From Alphaproteobacteria bacterium (GTDB taxonomy: Bacteria; Pseudomonadota; Alphaproteobacteria; Micavibrionales; UBA2020): DNA of 64,000 nucleotides. The DNA lies in contig JAICWS010000003.1 in the NCBI GenBank assembly GCA_025934695.1, positions 1 through 64,000 on the forward strand, in the 5' to 3' direction. The position numbers and the translations under genes were made by a program. The notes under the pieces were generated by a model. The model had not been told where the DNA came from and did no database searches. It saw only the letters and a program-made list of their open reading frames with translations. How positions within the stretch are numbered: position 1 is the stretch's first letter; each line of letters starts with the position of its first letter. This document shows positions 8,679 through 17,618 of the stretch, in pieces.

Positions 8679-10496
8679 TTAATGGAGGACGGCGAGGCGC
8701 TTCTTGATCATTTCGAGCGGGAGTCCCTCGTCCGTGCCCCCTTCCGACGACAGGCGAATGACGTCGCGATAAAGTTCCGACGCCTGCTGGGGCTGGCCCA
8801 TTTTGTCGTAGAGCACAGCCTTGTTGTAAACGATATACATGCTGCCCGGATTGAGCGCCTCGGCCATGTCCAGATATTTCAACGCGTCCTGGTAACGGCC
8901 GGCCGCGCCGCAGGCGACGCCGAGCTGCGCCGCGATATCGGCGTTATACGGATAGGCCTCGCGCAATTCCTCGAGCTTGTCGGTGGCGAGCTTGGGGTCC
9001 TTCTTCTTCAGGAGGCCCAGCATGTTGGTAAGCGCCTCGAGATTTTTCGGGTCGTTGTTGAGCACGGCCTCGTAGGCGGAAAGCGCAGCATCGTCCTGGC
9101 CGAGTTTCTGCAACGCGACGGCGCGGCCCATGAGGACGCGCTTGTCTTTCGGATATTTCCCCTTCAATTCGGTGAAGAGCTGCAGGGCGGCGGTGTTGTT
9201 GTTCTGCGCCAGCGCTTCGCGCGCGAGCGTCAGGTGGGTATCGGCGTCATCGGCATCATGTTCCTTCTTGACGGTCAGCCATTTCGGCGGCAACGGACGC
9301 ACGATCGCCTGCTGCTCCAGCAGCTGGTCGACGGTCTTGAGCGCGTCGGTCTGGTCAGGCGCGGCCTCGTTCGGATTGAAAGGACGGTCGGACTGGCCGG
9401 GCGTGCTCAACTGGTCAAGCACTGCCGCATTCTGGACGATCGCCTTTTCGGCGTCCGATGGCTGGTCGCCGCCTTTGGCCGGCGCCACTTTCGCGGTCTT
9501 CGACCCCTTGTCGGTCGTCTTGTCGGCTGTCTTTTCGGCGGCCTTCTCGGCAGTTTTGCCGGCGGGCGTGGCGGCGGCAGCCGCAGGAGCGGCGGCGCTC
9601 GCGGGTGCTGGCGCAGGCATCGCGGCGGATACGGCGCCGGGCGCGCCGGTCATGCCAGGAATGGTGGCGGCGGCGGGCGCAGTCGGCGCTTCCGTTGCCG
9701 GCATGGGAAGGTCCTGCGGCGGCGCTTCGGCGGGCGCTTCAATGCCGGGAGGCGCGGCGGCGGCGATTTTCGGCGCTACCGCGGGAGCGGCGGCAGCAAC
9801 CGGCGCGGCCGGGGGAACGGCAGCTGGCGCGGTGGCGGATGCGGGGGCTCCGGGTGCGGCCGGCGTCAGCGGAATGGCGTTCGCTTCATCATTCGGCGGC
9901 GCGCCAAGGCCGGGAGGCACGGCAGGTGTCGCCGCGGCGATCGCCGGCATGACGGGCGCAGCGCCTGGTGACGTGATGGCTGGCGGCATGATGGCGGCAG
10001 GCGTCGCGGCAGCCGGCGGCGCGGCGGGCGCGCCCGGCATGGCAGGCGCAGGCGTCGCGGCGGCCGTCGCCACGGCGGGCGCAGCAGGTGCTGCGGCCAG
10101 CAGCTTGGGCGCAGCTTGCGGCGCGGCCGCCATATGCGGTGGCGGTACCGGGATCGCGGGGGTATCCGCGCCCATCATGAAATAGAAGTATCCGCCTCCG
10201 CCCAAGCCGCCCAGCAGGACGATGCCCAGGAGCGCGAAGAGAAGTTTTTTCTTGCCGCCGCCGCCCGCAGCGGATTTGCGCGGCGGCGCGGAAAGTTCTT
10301 CGCCGTCCGCGCCTTCGGCGCCTTCAGCCATTTCTTCAGGAGGCGCTTCGTCAGGTGCGCCGGCCGGCGCTTCCGGAGGCGGCGCGTCGTCGGAAAAAGC
10401 CGGCTCCTGTGCGGCCTCATCCGGGCTGTCGAGATCGGGAGCGTCGCCCGTCGGGGTATCGGCCGGGGTGTCGTCTTTTTTTCCGAACAGCTTCAT
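8679..10496 (-). CDS. Single-pass membrane TPR protein with long Ala/Pro linker
   Basis: A 605-residue protein with an acidic, Pro-rich cytoplasmic part (1-80), one membrane segment (85-108), about 290 residues very rich in Ala and Pro, and a C-terminal block of TPR units (about 415-600). The build resembles MSHA MshN-like or PilF-like assembly proteins: a periplasm-spanning arm carrying a protein-binding TPR domain. It overlaps the ABC ATPase gene upstream by 4 bases and is followed by pilD after 10 bases. The Ala/Pro region is low-complexity and will give misleading database hits. Confidence in a pilus role comes from position rather than sequence. Confidence 0.75.
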   Translation of the reverse strand: MKLFGKKDDTPADTPTGDAPDLDSPDEAAQEPAFSDDAPPPEAPAGAPDEAPPEEMAEGAEGADGEELSAPPRKSAAGGGGKKKLLFALLGIVLLGGLGGGGYFYFMMGADTPAIPVPPPHMAAAPQAAPKLLAAAPAAPAVATAAATPAPAMPGAPAAPPAAATPAAIMPPAITSPGAAPVMPAIAAATPAVPPGLGAPPNDEANAIPLTPAAPGAPASATAPAAVPPAAPVAAAAPAVAPKIAAAAPPGIEAPAEAPPQDLPMPATEAPTAPAAATIPGMTGAPGAVSAAMPAPAPASAAAPAAAAATPAGKTAEKAAEKTADKTTDKGSKTAKVAPAKGGDQPSDAEKAIVQNAAVLDQLSTPGQSDRPFNPNEAAPDQTDALKTVDQLLEQQAIVRPLPPKWLTVKKEHDADDADTHLTLAREALAQNNNTAALQLFTELKGKYPKDKRVLMGRAVALQKLGQDDAALSAYEAVLNNDPKNLEALTNMLGLLKKKDPKLATDKLEELREAYPYNADIAAQLGVACGAAGRYQDALKYLDMAEALNPGSMYIVYNKAVLYDKMGQPQQASELYRDVIRLSSEGGTDEGLPLEMIKKRLAVLH

Positions 10497-11296
10497 GACT
10501 CGTAAATCCTTTTCGAACCTTCAATCGTTTTGAGGAACGCGCGCTCGAGGTATTCCTGCTTCGTTTTCGTCCGCAGTTCAGAGGGCGTGCCGGTAAATTT
10601 CAAGCCGCCATCATGGATGATGGCGATGCGGTCGCAGATCTCGTCCATGTCGGCCAGGATGTGCGAGCTTAGGAAAACGGTCATTCCGCGCTTCTTGCAG
10701 GCGATGATCTCGTCTTTCACGAGGACGCGCGCCAGCGGGTCGAGGCCGCTCATAGGCTCGTCCAGGATGAGCAGCGGGCATTCGGTAAGCCAGGTGCCGA
10801 TCAAGCCGGTTTTCTGGCGCATGCCCTTGGAGTAGGTGACGACGCGCCGCTTGAGCGACGAGCGCTGCAGCGAGACGCGGTCGGCCGCCTGGAGGACGGC
10901 GTCCTCGGAGAAGTCGCGATCGTAAAGGTCGAGGGAAAAGCGCACGAATTCCATGCCGGACAGGAACGGCGGCGGCTCGAATTTTTCGGGCAGGTAGGCG
11001 ATCTTCTTCTTGGCCTGCGGATCCAGCGTCTTGTGGCCGAAGACCTCGATATGGCCCTTCGACGCTTCCATCAAACCAAGGATGATCTTGATGAGCGTCG
11101 TCTTGCCCGTGCCGTTGAGGCCGATGAGACCGAAGGTTTCGCCGGTCGCGATGTCGAAGCTGACGTCCTCGATGACGGGGCCGTGGCCGTAGTCGGCGGA
11201 AACCTGGCGGATGGCGATCGCGGGCTGGCCCGCGACATGGCCGAAGTGCTGGCCGCCGTTCGTTCCCACCGCGTCTTTTCCCGCTGGCATGCTCAT
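10493..11296 (-). CDS. ABC transporter ATP-binding protein within the pilus cluster
   Basis: A 267-residue nucleotide-binding subunit. Walker A is GLNGTGKTT, the signature is the YSKGM variant usual in ABC-2 exporters, Walker B is LLILDEP, and the switch His lies in FLSSHILADM. The first 25 residues are extra and probably flexible. It overlaps both neighbours by 4 bases, so it is part of the pilus operon and not an insertion. Its likely membrane partner is the ABC-2 permease at 2639-3460. In Myxococcus, PilH (ATPase) and PilI (permease) are encoded in the pilus cluster and needed for pili, which is the nearest precedent I know. Confidence 0.88.
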   Translation of the reverse strand: MSMPAGKDAVGTNGGQHFGHVAGQPAIAIRQVSADYGHGPVIEDVSFDIATGETFGLIGLNGTGKTTLIKIILGLMEASKGHIEVFGHKTLDPQAKKKIAYLPEKFEPPPFLSGMEFVRFSLDLYDRDFSEDAVLQAADRVSLQRSSLKRRVVTYSKGMRQKTGLIGTWLTECPLLILDEPMSGLDPLARVLVKDEIIACKKRGMTVFLSSHILADMDEICDRIAIIHDGGLKFTGTPSELRTKTKQEYLERAFLKTIEGSKRIYES

Positions 11297-12069
11297 TTCA
11301 TGATCCCCGGCAGGAGGACCCCCGTCGTGATATCGTAGGTTTCGTTGGGGCTCATCGTGATATTAAGCACTTTGTCGGCGCCGATATCATACCATTTCAG
11401 GTGCACCGCCTCGCGCTCGACCTTGATGTCGACGATTTCCTTGAGCAATACCTTGGGCGTTACTTTCTGGCCGTTGATCCAGATCAGCCAGTCGTCGGCG
11501 GCGCGATAGATGACGCCGGAGAGCGCGATGCGGCGGATCGCCGGAATGGGCGTCCCCCCCGCTCCCGCCGGGCCGCCGCCGGAACCGTTACCGTAAACGA
11601 CGGCCTGTCTTTCGAGGGCCTTTTGAATCCGCAGAACGTCCTCTGCGGTGAAGAAGAAGGATTGCGTGAACGGCGAGTGAATGTCGACCGTCGCATCGGC
11701 CGGCGGTGCGGCAGCAGCCGGGGGCGCGGCGGCGGCAGCCGCCTTGGTTCCAGCCGGGGGCGCGGTAGCAGTTCCCGCGGCAGGCGGTGTGGCGCCATTG
11801 ACAGCATTGACAGCATTGACGGTCGCGGCCGCCGCCGCCGGGGCTCCTGCCGGCTTGGGCGCATTGGACTGGCCATTCTGCTGCGCGATGTTCGCGGCGC
11901 GCTGGATCTGCTGCTGTCCGCCGCGCATGGGGTTGGCTTCCATCCCGCCCGCGGCGCCGACGGCGATCGCGGTCGAGCCGAGGTCCTGCGCAGACGCGGA
12001 CGCGGGCGCCGCCAGGAGCGCCGCGAGCAGAAGCAGGAGATATTCAGGATGGCGTTTCATGGGCGTCAT
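11293..12069 (-). CDS. Exported PilP/MshK-like pilus assembly protein
   Basis: A 258-residue protein with a cleavable signal (about residues 5-27, ending ASASAQ) and an Ala/Pro-rich middle. A C-terminal beta domain from about residue 165 to 250 contains ALSGVIYRAADDWLIWINGQ and the VTPKVLLKEI block. This matches the homology region of GspC, PilP and MshK proteins, which link the inner-membrane pilus complex to the secretin. It stands right after the PilO/MshJ-like gene with a 4-base overlap, the expected position. A 9-base tandem repeat lies in the low-complexity part near 11797-11822. Confidence 0.72.
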   Translation of the reverse strand: MTPMKRHPEYLLLLLAALLAAPASASAQDLGSTAIAVGAAGGMEANPMRGGQQQIQRAANIAQQNGQSNAPKPAGAPAAAAATVNAVNAVNGATPPAAGTATAPPAGTKAAAAAAPPAAAAPPADATVDIHSPFTQSFFFTAEDVLRIQKALERQAVVYGNGSGGGPAGAGGTPIPAIRRIALSGVIYRAADDWLIWINGQKVTPKVLLKEIVDIKVEREAVHLKWYDIGADKVLNITMSPNETYDITTGVLLPGIMK

Positions 12070-12716
12070 AGCCCTCCCGCCGGCGTCTGGCCGTTCTGTT
12101 CCTGCTTGGGAATGACCGTCAGCCAGTCGAACTGGGCGGTCGCCGAGATCAGGTTGACTGGCTCCTTGCGCGCGATATGGGCCAGCGCCGCCTCGTTCAG
12201 CGCGTCCCTGCGGCTGATCTCGAAAGACTGCACGCGCAGGTGTGCCGGGAAATCGCTCTGCATCAGGTCCACGAAGTCATAAAAATTCACGTCCAGCAGG
12301 GAGACGACGTTCTCGATCTTGATGCGGCTGTCGATCAGCTGCATCTGGGCCGCGGAGGCATCGGGATTGTCGACTTTCTTGATATCGCTGATGGTGAAGG
12401 AAAAGCCGGCAAGCTGCGCCCTCTTGCGCACATCGTCGAGGTCGCGGCTCATCCGGAAGCGGTCCTGGTTCAGCGTGAAGCCCTTCTTCTCGAGCGCCTG
12501 GAACTGCGGCAGCGTCTTGTTGAAGGTGTCGAGGTCCGCCTTGATGCTCGCGATCTTCTGGCTCGTCTGGCCGATTTCATCATTGATGCCGTCGAGCTTC
12601 TGCTGGGCGTCATCGCGCATCGGGCTGAGCTGCAGGAAAAACACCGCCGCAATCGCCAGGTTGATGGCGAAGAGGATGGCGAGGATCAGGGCTCTTTTGA
12701 CGCCGATAAGTTTCAT
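12066..12716 (-). CDS. PilO/MshJ-like pilus alignment protein
   Basis: A 216-residue inner-membrane protein with one N-terminal membrane helix (about 7-29), a coiled coil (about 33-80) and a periplasmic ferredoxin-like domain. This is the standard build of PilO and MshJ, which hold the PilN/MshI-like protein and reach toward the secretin. It overlaps the genes on both sides by 4 bases, so the I-J-K-like order of MSHA clusters is kept. Sequence similarity in this family is low; the call rests on topology, length and position. Confidence 0.78.
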   Translation of the reverse strand: MKLIGVKRALILAILFAINLAIAAVFFLQLSPMRDDAQQKLDGINDEIGQTSQKIASIKADLDTFNKTLPQFQALEKKGFTLNQDRFRMSRDLDDVRKRAQLAGFSFTISDIKKVDNPDASAAQMQLIDSRIKIENVVSLLDVNFYDFVDLMQSDFPAHLRVQSFEISRRDALNEAALAHIARKEPVNLISATAQFDWLTVIPKQEQNGQTPAGGL

Positions 12717-14368
12717 GGCAGCGGAGGCCCCTTCAACTCGATGATCGCGACTTCGGCGCTGCCGGTCGACTTGTGCGCCTGCTGTTTTTCGTCGGTCATC
12801 GTTCCCTGGAACTGACCGACCTTTTCGTTCACGTTTTCGAACTGCTGCTTGAGGCTGACGTCGTAGCCCTTAAAGGCGTCCTGCAGGGTTTTTACGAGGT
12901 CCTCGGCGCGGGCGACCTTTTGCTCGAGCGTCAGGCTGTCGGGCAGCGTGAACCCGAAGTTGATCACGACCTGGCCGTGCGTCTTCGTCGCGTCGTTGCC
13001 GCTGGTCTTGAACAGGCCCTGGCCCGGCATCGCGCCGTCGATATGGAGATTATTGCTGGCCCGGTGCTCGATTTGGAATGTCTCGAAGCGCACGTCGCTG
13101 GGGACGGTGTTCTTGAGCGTATGCAGCAGCGGGCGAACGGAGGCCGTATTGTCCTCGAGCGTCTTTTTGACGGCGAGCGTCGCCTTCACGACGGCCGGTT
13201 TCACGGGCAGATTGTCGAAGATCTTGGTTTCGGCCTCATAGTCGCGGTCGAGCCCCTGCTTCTGGATTTCCTTTTGCGAAATATCGTCCTGGAGGTCGCG
13301 GTATTCCTGGAAAATCTTGCCCGAAACGCCGATGAGGCCGAGGATCGTGAACACCATGAGCACGCTGGCGATGCGCGCAGCCAGGCGCGGGGCCATGATG
13401 CGGTGGATGCTGGGAATGCGCACGGCCAGCTTGAGCGTGGGCTTGCGCCCGACCCAGGCCGCGTGCAGCGCGTCGGCGAAGTTGTCTTTTTCGCGGCCAA
13501 AGGCCCGCACGCCGATGTATTTCAGCGCCTCGGTCAGGTTGATGCAGCGGAAGTTGGTGACCGGAATGGCTTTCTGGTCGAAGAACTGCTTTTCGACGTC
13601 GCCGCAGACGACAATGACGTCGAGGCCATCGTCGTTGCTGTAGCCGAAGCGCGAGATGTAGGTGAGCGTGGCCTTGAATTCGCGGGTGACTTCCTCGACC
13701 CACCCCGTTCCGCTGACGCCCGCCTCGGACGTGGGCGTAAGGCGCGTGAGCGCGAGGTTGCCGTCCTTGATGACGACCTGGCGCAGGCCGCCCGTCTCGT
13801 GCTGGCCGATGAGGACGGCCCAGCGCGACTTCTTCACGCCCTCGCCGCCGAAAACCTTGTCCGACAGCTCGTTGACGAGGCCGGTCGATTCAAGCGGCAG
13901 CAGCCCGAAACCCGCGACGGGAACGCCCGCCTCGAACATCGCGCCGCCGATGCGGTCAAGCTGGTCGGTTTCGGGCAGCGCCACGAACAGGTAGGACGGA
14001 AGCTCTTTCTGCGCGCCCTTGGCGGCCTTGCCCTTCAGCTTGGGCGGCTGAACCGCGAGGGAGGCGCGGATCGGATAGCTGGGGAAAGCCACTTCGAGCT
14101 TGCGCTTGACGAAGCGCGGACGGTCGAAGGGCGACAGTTTGGGGATATTCTCTTCCTTGCGGTACGTCTGGTCGGCGCCGTCGAAAATGACGACGACGGA
14201 CTTGTTCTGGTTCTTGCCGCCCAGCGCCTCGACCAGCTGCTGGTCGAAGTTGGGGACTTCCCAGGAAATCGAGGTCTCGCGGTCGATGCCCTTGCTCGCG
14301 GGACCATAGAGCACGACGCCCTCGCCCCCGACCAGCAGCACCCGCCGATTTGCCTTGAGCCCGACCAT
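12713..14368 (-). CDS. PilM/PilN-like fusion (MshI-type) pilus assembly protein
   Basis: A 551-residue protein. Residues 1-315 look like a divergent actin-like PilM/GspL domain (RRVLLVGGEGVVLYG at the start, a second lobe with RWAVLIGQHETGG). A membrane helix follows at 332-353, then a coiled coil and a periplasmic PilN/GspL-like domain to the end. One chain therefore appears to do the job of PilM plus PilN, as in GspL and MshI. The start is the ATG at 14368, which shares one base with the stop of the platform gene (TAATG); the longer frame to 14428 would overlap that gene by 60 bases and is unlikely. Confidence 0.8.
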   Translation of the reverse strand: MVGLKANRRVLLVGGEGVVLYGPASKGIDRETSISWEVPNFDQQLVEALGGKNQNKSVVVIFDGADQTYRKEENIPKLSPFDRPRFVKRKLEVAFPSYPIRASLAVQPPKLKGKAAKGAQKELPSYLFVALPETDQLDRIGGAMFEAGVPVAGFGLLPLESTGLVNELSDKVFGGEGVKKSRWAVLIGQHETGGLRQVVIKDGNLALTRLTPTSEAGVSGTGWVEEVTREFKATLTYISRFGYSNDDGLDVIVVCGDVEKQFFDQKAIPVTNFRCINLTEALKYIGVRAFGREKDNFADALHAAWVGRKPTLKLAVRIPSIHRIMAPRLAARIASVLMVFTILGLIGVSGKIFQEYRDLQDDISQKEIQKQGLDRDYEAETKIFDNLPVKPAVVKATLAVKKTLEDNTASVRPLLHTLKNTVPSDVRFETFQIEHRASNNLHIDGAMPGQGLFKTSGNDATKTHGQVVINFGFTLPDSLTLEQKVARAEDLVKTLQDAFKGYDVSLKQQFENVNEKVGQFQGTMTDEKQQAHKSTGSAEVAIIELKGPPLP

Positions 14369-15582
14369 TACCCACCCATCTTGCCGAAGCTGTCGTACAC
14401 CGGGCCGAAAACGGCGGCGGCGATCCACAGCAGCATGCCGCCGAGAATGACCGTCATCGCGGGCTCGATCATCTGGATCATCGCGTCGACGGCCTCGTTG
14501 ACGTCCTTGTCGTAGAATTCGGAGACCTGGTCGAGAACGCCGGTCAGGTTACCGGATTCCTCGCCGATCTTGACCATGCGCACGACCAGCGACGGGAATT
14601 CGCCCGACGAGTTGAGCGCGTGAGAGATGCCGGCGCCTTCCTGCACTTGCGCCTTCACGCCCTCGAGCGCCTCGGTGATGACGAGGTTGGTGGAGGTCTG
14701 CTTGGCGGCGTCGAGGCACTTGAGGATCTCGAGGCCCGACGAGAAAAGGACGCCGAAGGTCGAGCAGAACTGCGACAGCGAAATCTTGCGGATCAGCGAG
14801 CCCATGACGGGCATGCGCAGTGCGACATAGTCGGTATGATAGCGGAACGGCTCCGACAGGTTGCGCCCCATCTTCAGAAACGTGAAGACGAAGATGATGC
14901 CGGCGATGATGTACATGAAATCGTCGCTGAAGAACTGCGACGTGGCGATGAGCGCGAGCGTGATCGGCGGCAGCGTCTGGCCGATGTTTTTCAGGAAGCC
15001 CGTGACCTCAGGCACGACGTAGCCCATCATGACGTAGATGACGAGGATGACGACGACGCCCAGGATCTTCGGATAGCGCGTGGCCTTCTTCACCTTCGTG
15101 GCCATCGCGTCGGCCCATTTCAGGTGCTTGATGACCTGCACGAAGGAGTGCGTCATGTTACCGGTTTCCTCGCCGGCGTTGATGAGCGAGACATAGATCG
15201 GCGCGAAAGTCGTCGGATGCTTGGCAATCGCGTTGGCGAAAGAGGAGCCGGCGGAAACTTCGGAGTAGATGTCGCTCATGATGTCGCGCAGGCGCGTGGA
15301 TTCAGCGGAATCGCGGATGTCGGCCAGCGAGTCCAGCAAGGGCACGCCCGCTTTCTGGAGCTGCTCGAGGTGCACGAACATCTGGATGAGATCGCGCGCC
15401 TTGATCTTCTTGGCCATGAGGGTGGAAAGCTTGCTCGCCCGCTCGTTCATCTCCTTGCAGTCGAGGAGAGAGAGCTGGGCTTCGTTCAAGCGTGCGAAAA
15501 GGTCCTTCTCGTTCGCGGCCGTCACCACGCCGCGAACCGGGCGCCCCTTCTGGTTGATGGCCTTGTAACTAAACTTTGGCAA
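14368..15582 (-). CDS. pilC: Pilus inner-membrane platform protein (PilC/MshG, GspF family)
   Basis: A 404-residue polytopic protein that couples the assembly ATPase to pilin insertion. It has the two GspF repeats: the first around residues 70-195, the second around 270-395. Each begins with a cytoplasmic helical bundle and contains the family phrase of the type LINAGEETGN (first) or VKIGEESGN (second). The best start is TTG at 15582, preceded by GGGGG. It lies 113 bases after the ATPase gene, and its stop overlaps the next start by one base. Confidence 0.93.
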   Translation of the reverse strand: MPKFSYKAINQKGRPVRGVVTAANEKDLFARLNEAQLSLLDCKEMNERASKLSTLMAKKIKARDLIQMFVHLEQLQKAGVPLLDSLADIRDSAESTRLRDIMSDIYSEVSAGSSFANAIAKHPTTFAPIYVSLINAGEETGNMTHSFVQVIKHLKWADAMATKVKKATRYPKILGVVVILVIYVMMGYVVPEVTGFLKNIGQTLPPITLALIATSQFFSDDFMYIIAGIIFVFTFLKMGRNLSEPFRYHTDYVALRMPVMGSLIRKISLSQFCSTFGVLFSSGLEILKCLDAAKQTSTNLVITEALEGVKAQVQEGAGISHALNSSGEFPSLVVRMVKIGEESGNLTGVLDQVSEFYDKDVNEAVDAMIQMIEPAMTVILGGMLLWIAAAVFGPVYDSFGKMGG

Positions 15583-15695
15583 AGTAAAAACCCCCGTTGA
15601 CGTTTTACGGTCAAAACTCTCCTTAATAACTGTTACACTAAATATAGAAGGAAACCAAGCACTTGTAATATAAAATCAGCCCGGCCCGGGAAACG

Positions 15696-17618
15696 TCACA
15701 TCCGGTCGGCGAAGTTGAGGATTTTCGTCACGGCGTCGAGCGACGTGACCCCCTGATAAATTTTCAAAATACCGTCGTCGATCATCGCCTTGAAACCCTT
15801 CCTGCGGGCAGCCGCGCGCAAATCCGCTTTCTGGCCGCCGGTCGCGACGATATTATCAAGCTCTTCATCCATATAGAGAATTTCTACGCAGGCAATACGG
15901 CCCTTGTACCCCGTGTTATTGCATTCGGGACATCCCCCGGGAGCATAGATAGTGGGCGGGTTCGCCGGGTCAATGGGCTGGTCGTCCGGGCCCACCCCGA
16001 GCATCTTGCATTCTTCTTCGGTCGCGGGCACCGGTTTCTTGCATTTCTGGCAAAGTTTTCTGACAAGACGCTGCGCGAAAGTCGCGATGATCGCGCCCGC
16101 CGCCATCTGCGGTTTCAATCCGAGGTCGAACAGGCGCGGGAAAGCGCCGAAGCAGTCGTTCGTGTGCAGCGAGGTATAGACCTGGTGTCCGGTCATGGCG
16201 GCTTTCAGCGCCTGTTCGGCGGTGACGCCGTCGCGCACCTCGCCGATGAAGATGATGTCCGGGTCCTGGCGCAGCAGGGCCTTGATACCTTCGCCGAAGT
16301 TGAAGGCGCCGCCGTCCTTCACGTGCGTCTGGCGGATCATGCCGAGGTTATATTCCACCGGGTCTTCAAGGGTCTGGATGTTGACGTCGGGCGTGTTCAC
16401 GTCGTTCAGCATCGAATACAGCGTGGTCGTTTTTCCCGAGCCCGTGGGGCCGGTGACGATGATGATGCCTTCGGGGCGCGACTGGCTCTTCTTGATCAGC
16501 TTCAGGTTATGGTCGGAGAAACCGAGCTTCGACAGGGGCACGATCGACGCGCTCTTGTCGAGGACGCGCAGGACGATGTTTTCGCCGTGCACCGTCGGCA
16601 GGCAGGAGACGCGGAAATCCGCCTCTTTCGCGCCCATGACGAGGTTGAAGCGGCCGTCCTGGGGCGCCAGCTTGTCGGCGATGTTCAGTTCCGCCAGGAT
16701 CTTGAGGCGCTGGCAGATACCGTTCCAGTATTCCTTGTGCAGCGTATGGGTGGTGACCATGTCGCCGTCGATGCGCCAGCGCAGGCGGATGAAGTTTTCT
16801 TCCGGCTCGAAGTGAAGGTCGGACGCGCCCATCTTGACGGCTTCGAAGATCAGCGCATTGACGAGGCGCACCAGCGGGTGGCTGTAAGCCTCTGCTTCCG
16901 AAAGCGTATCAAGGTTTTTCTTGGCGGCCGTCTGGTCGCCGGCCAGTTCCTTCAGGATGGCGTCGATCGAGGTCGAGACGCCATAGGCCTTGTGGATCGC
17001 ATCGCCCATCGTGGCGGGCGGGCAGACCTGCGGCTGGATGATGCAGCCCTTGGGCAGCAGCTGCTTGAGCTTGTCGGACGCGACGACGTCATAGGGGTCG
17101 ACCATCGCGATGACCGCGCGGTTGTTGACGCGGTCGATGGAGACGGGCAGCACCTGGTACTTCTGCGCATCCTTCTTGGTGATCAGCGCGAGCGCTTCCG
17201 GGTCCACGATCGTCTTCTTCGGGTCGAACTGGACGAGGCCCGTGGATTCCGCAATGAATTCAGAGAGTACATCGGAAGAAATGAAACCGAGGTCGACGAG
17301 GATTTCGCCGATCAGCTTGGGCGATTTCTGCTTTTCGTGGAGGGCGACCTTGAGCTGATCGTCGGTGATGAGGCCGCGCTCGACCAGCCGGTCGCCGATG
17401 CGCTTGGTGGGACTGCCGGTCCCGCCAGGGCCGCCGACGCCGCCGACGGCGCCGCCTTTATTCAGAGTGCCGACATCGCCGCCGCCGGTCGTGGATATCA
17501 GATCCCCGCCGCCACTTTGCGAGGGCGAGGGCGGCGCTACAGGTACCAGCGCTGTCTTGCTGTCCGCAGATTTACCAGGCGTCTTCGCGCCCGCATCATC
17601 CGCCATTTTTATGAACCC
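15696..17618 (-). CDS. pilB: Pilus assembly ATPase (PilB/MshE, GspE family) with MshEN domain
   Basis: A cytoplasmic ATPase that drives pilus extension. About 70 disordered Gly/Pro-rich residues come first. An MshEN domain follows with two copies of the c-di-GMP-binding pattern: RIGDRLVERGLITDDQLKVA (from residue 73) and LIGEILVDLGFISSDVLSEF (from 102). Then comes the ATPase core with Walker A GPTGSGKTT, Asp box IQTLEDPVEY, Walker B IIFIGEVRD and His box GHQVYTSLHT. A four-Cys zinc site (CQKCKK ... CPECNN) closes the core. I chose the ATG at 17618 because AGGAG lies 4 bases upstream; a longer frame from a GTG at 17666 has no such site. Confidence 0.93.
   Translation of the reverse strand, partial: GFIKMADDAGAKTPGKSADSKTALVPVAPPSPSQSGGGDLISTTGGGDVGTLNKGGAVGGVGGPGGTGSPTKRIGDRLVERGLITDDQLKVALHEKQKSPKLIGEILVDLGFISSDVLSEFIAESTGLVQFDPKKTIVDPEALALITKKDAQKYQVLPVSIDRVNNRAVIAMVDPYDVVASDKLKQLLPKGCIIQPQVCPPATMGDAIHKAYGVSTSIDAILKELAGDQTAAKKNLDTLSEAEAYSHPLVRLVNALIFEAVKMGASDLHFEPEENFIRLRWRIDGDMVTTHTLHKEYWNGICQRLKILAELNIADKLAPQDGRFNLVMGAKEADFRVSCLPTVHGENIVLRVLDKSASIVPLSKLGFSDHNLKLIKKSQSRPEGIIIVTGPTGSGKTTTLYSMLNDVNTPDVNIQTLEDPVEYNLGMIRQTHVKDGGAFNFGEGIKALLRQDPDIIFIGEVRDGVTAEQALKAAMTGHQVYTSLHTNDCFGAFPRLFDLGLKPQMAAGAIIATFAQRLVRKLCQKCKKPVPATEEECKMLGVGPDDQPIDPANPPTIYAPGGCPECNNTGYKGRIACVEILYMDEELDNIVATGGQKADLRAAARRKGFKAMIDDGILKIYQGVTSLDAVTKILNFADRM

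Noticed and set aside
8667-9971. Plus-strand frame of 434 codons with Gly/Arg-rich end
   Set aside because: Antisense of the Ala/Pro-rich part of the TPR gene; the composition is that expected from reversed Ala and Pro codons.
2639-11296. ABC genes in the pilus cluster as a recent insertion
   Set aside because: The 1- and 4-base overlaps with pilus genes and similar base composition argue that they belong to the operon.
12773-14515. Plus-strand frame of 580 codons
   Set aside because: Antisense shadow of the PilM/PilN-like and PilC genes caused by GC-rich third positions.
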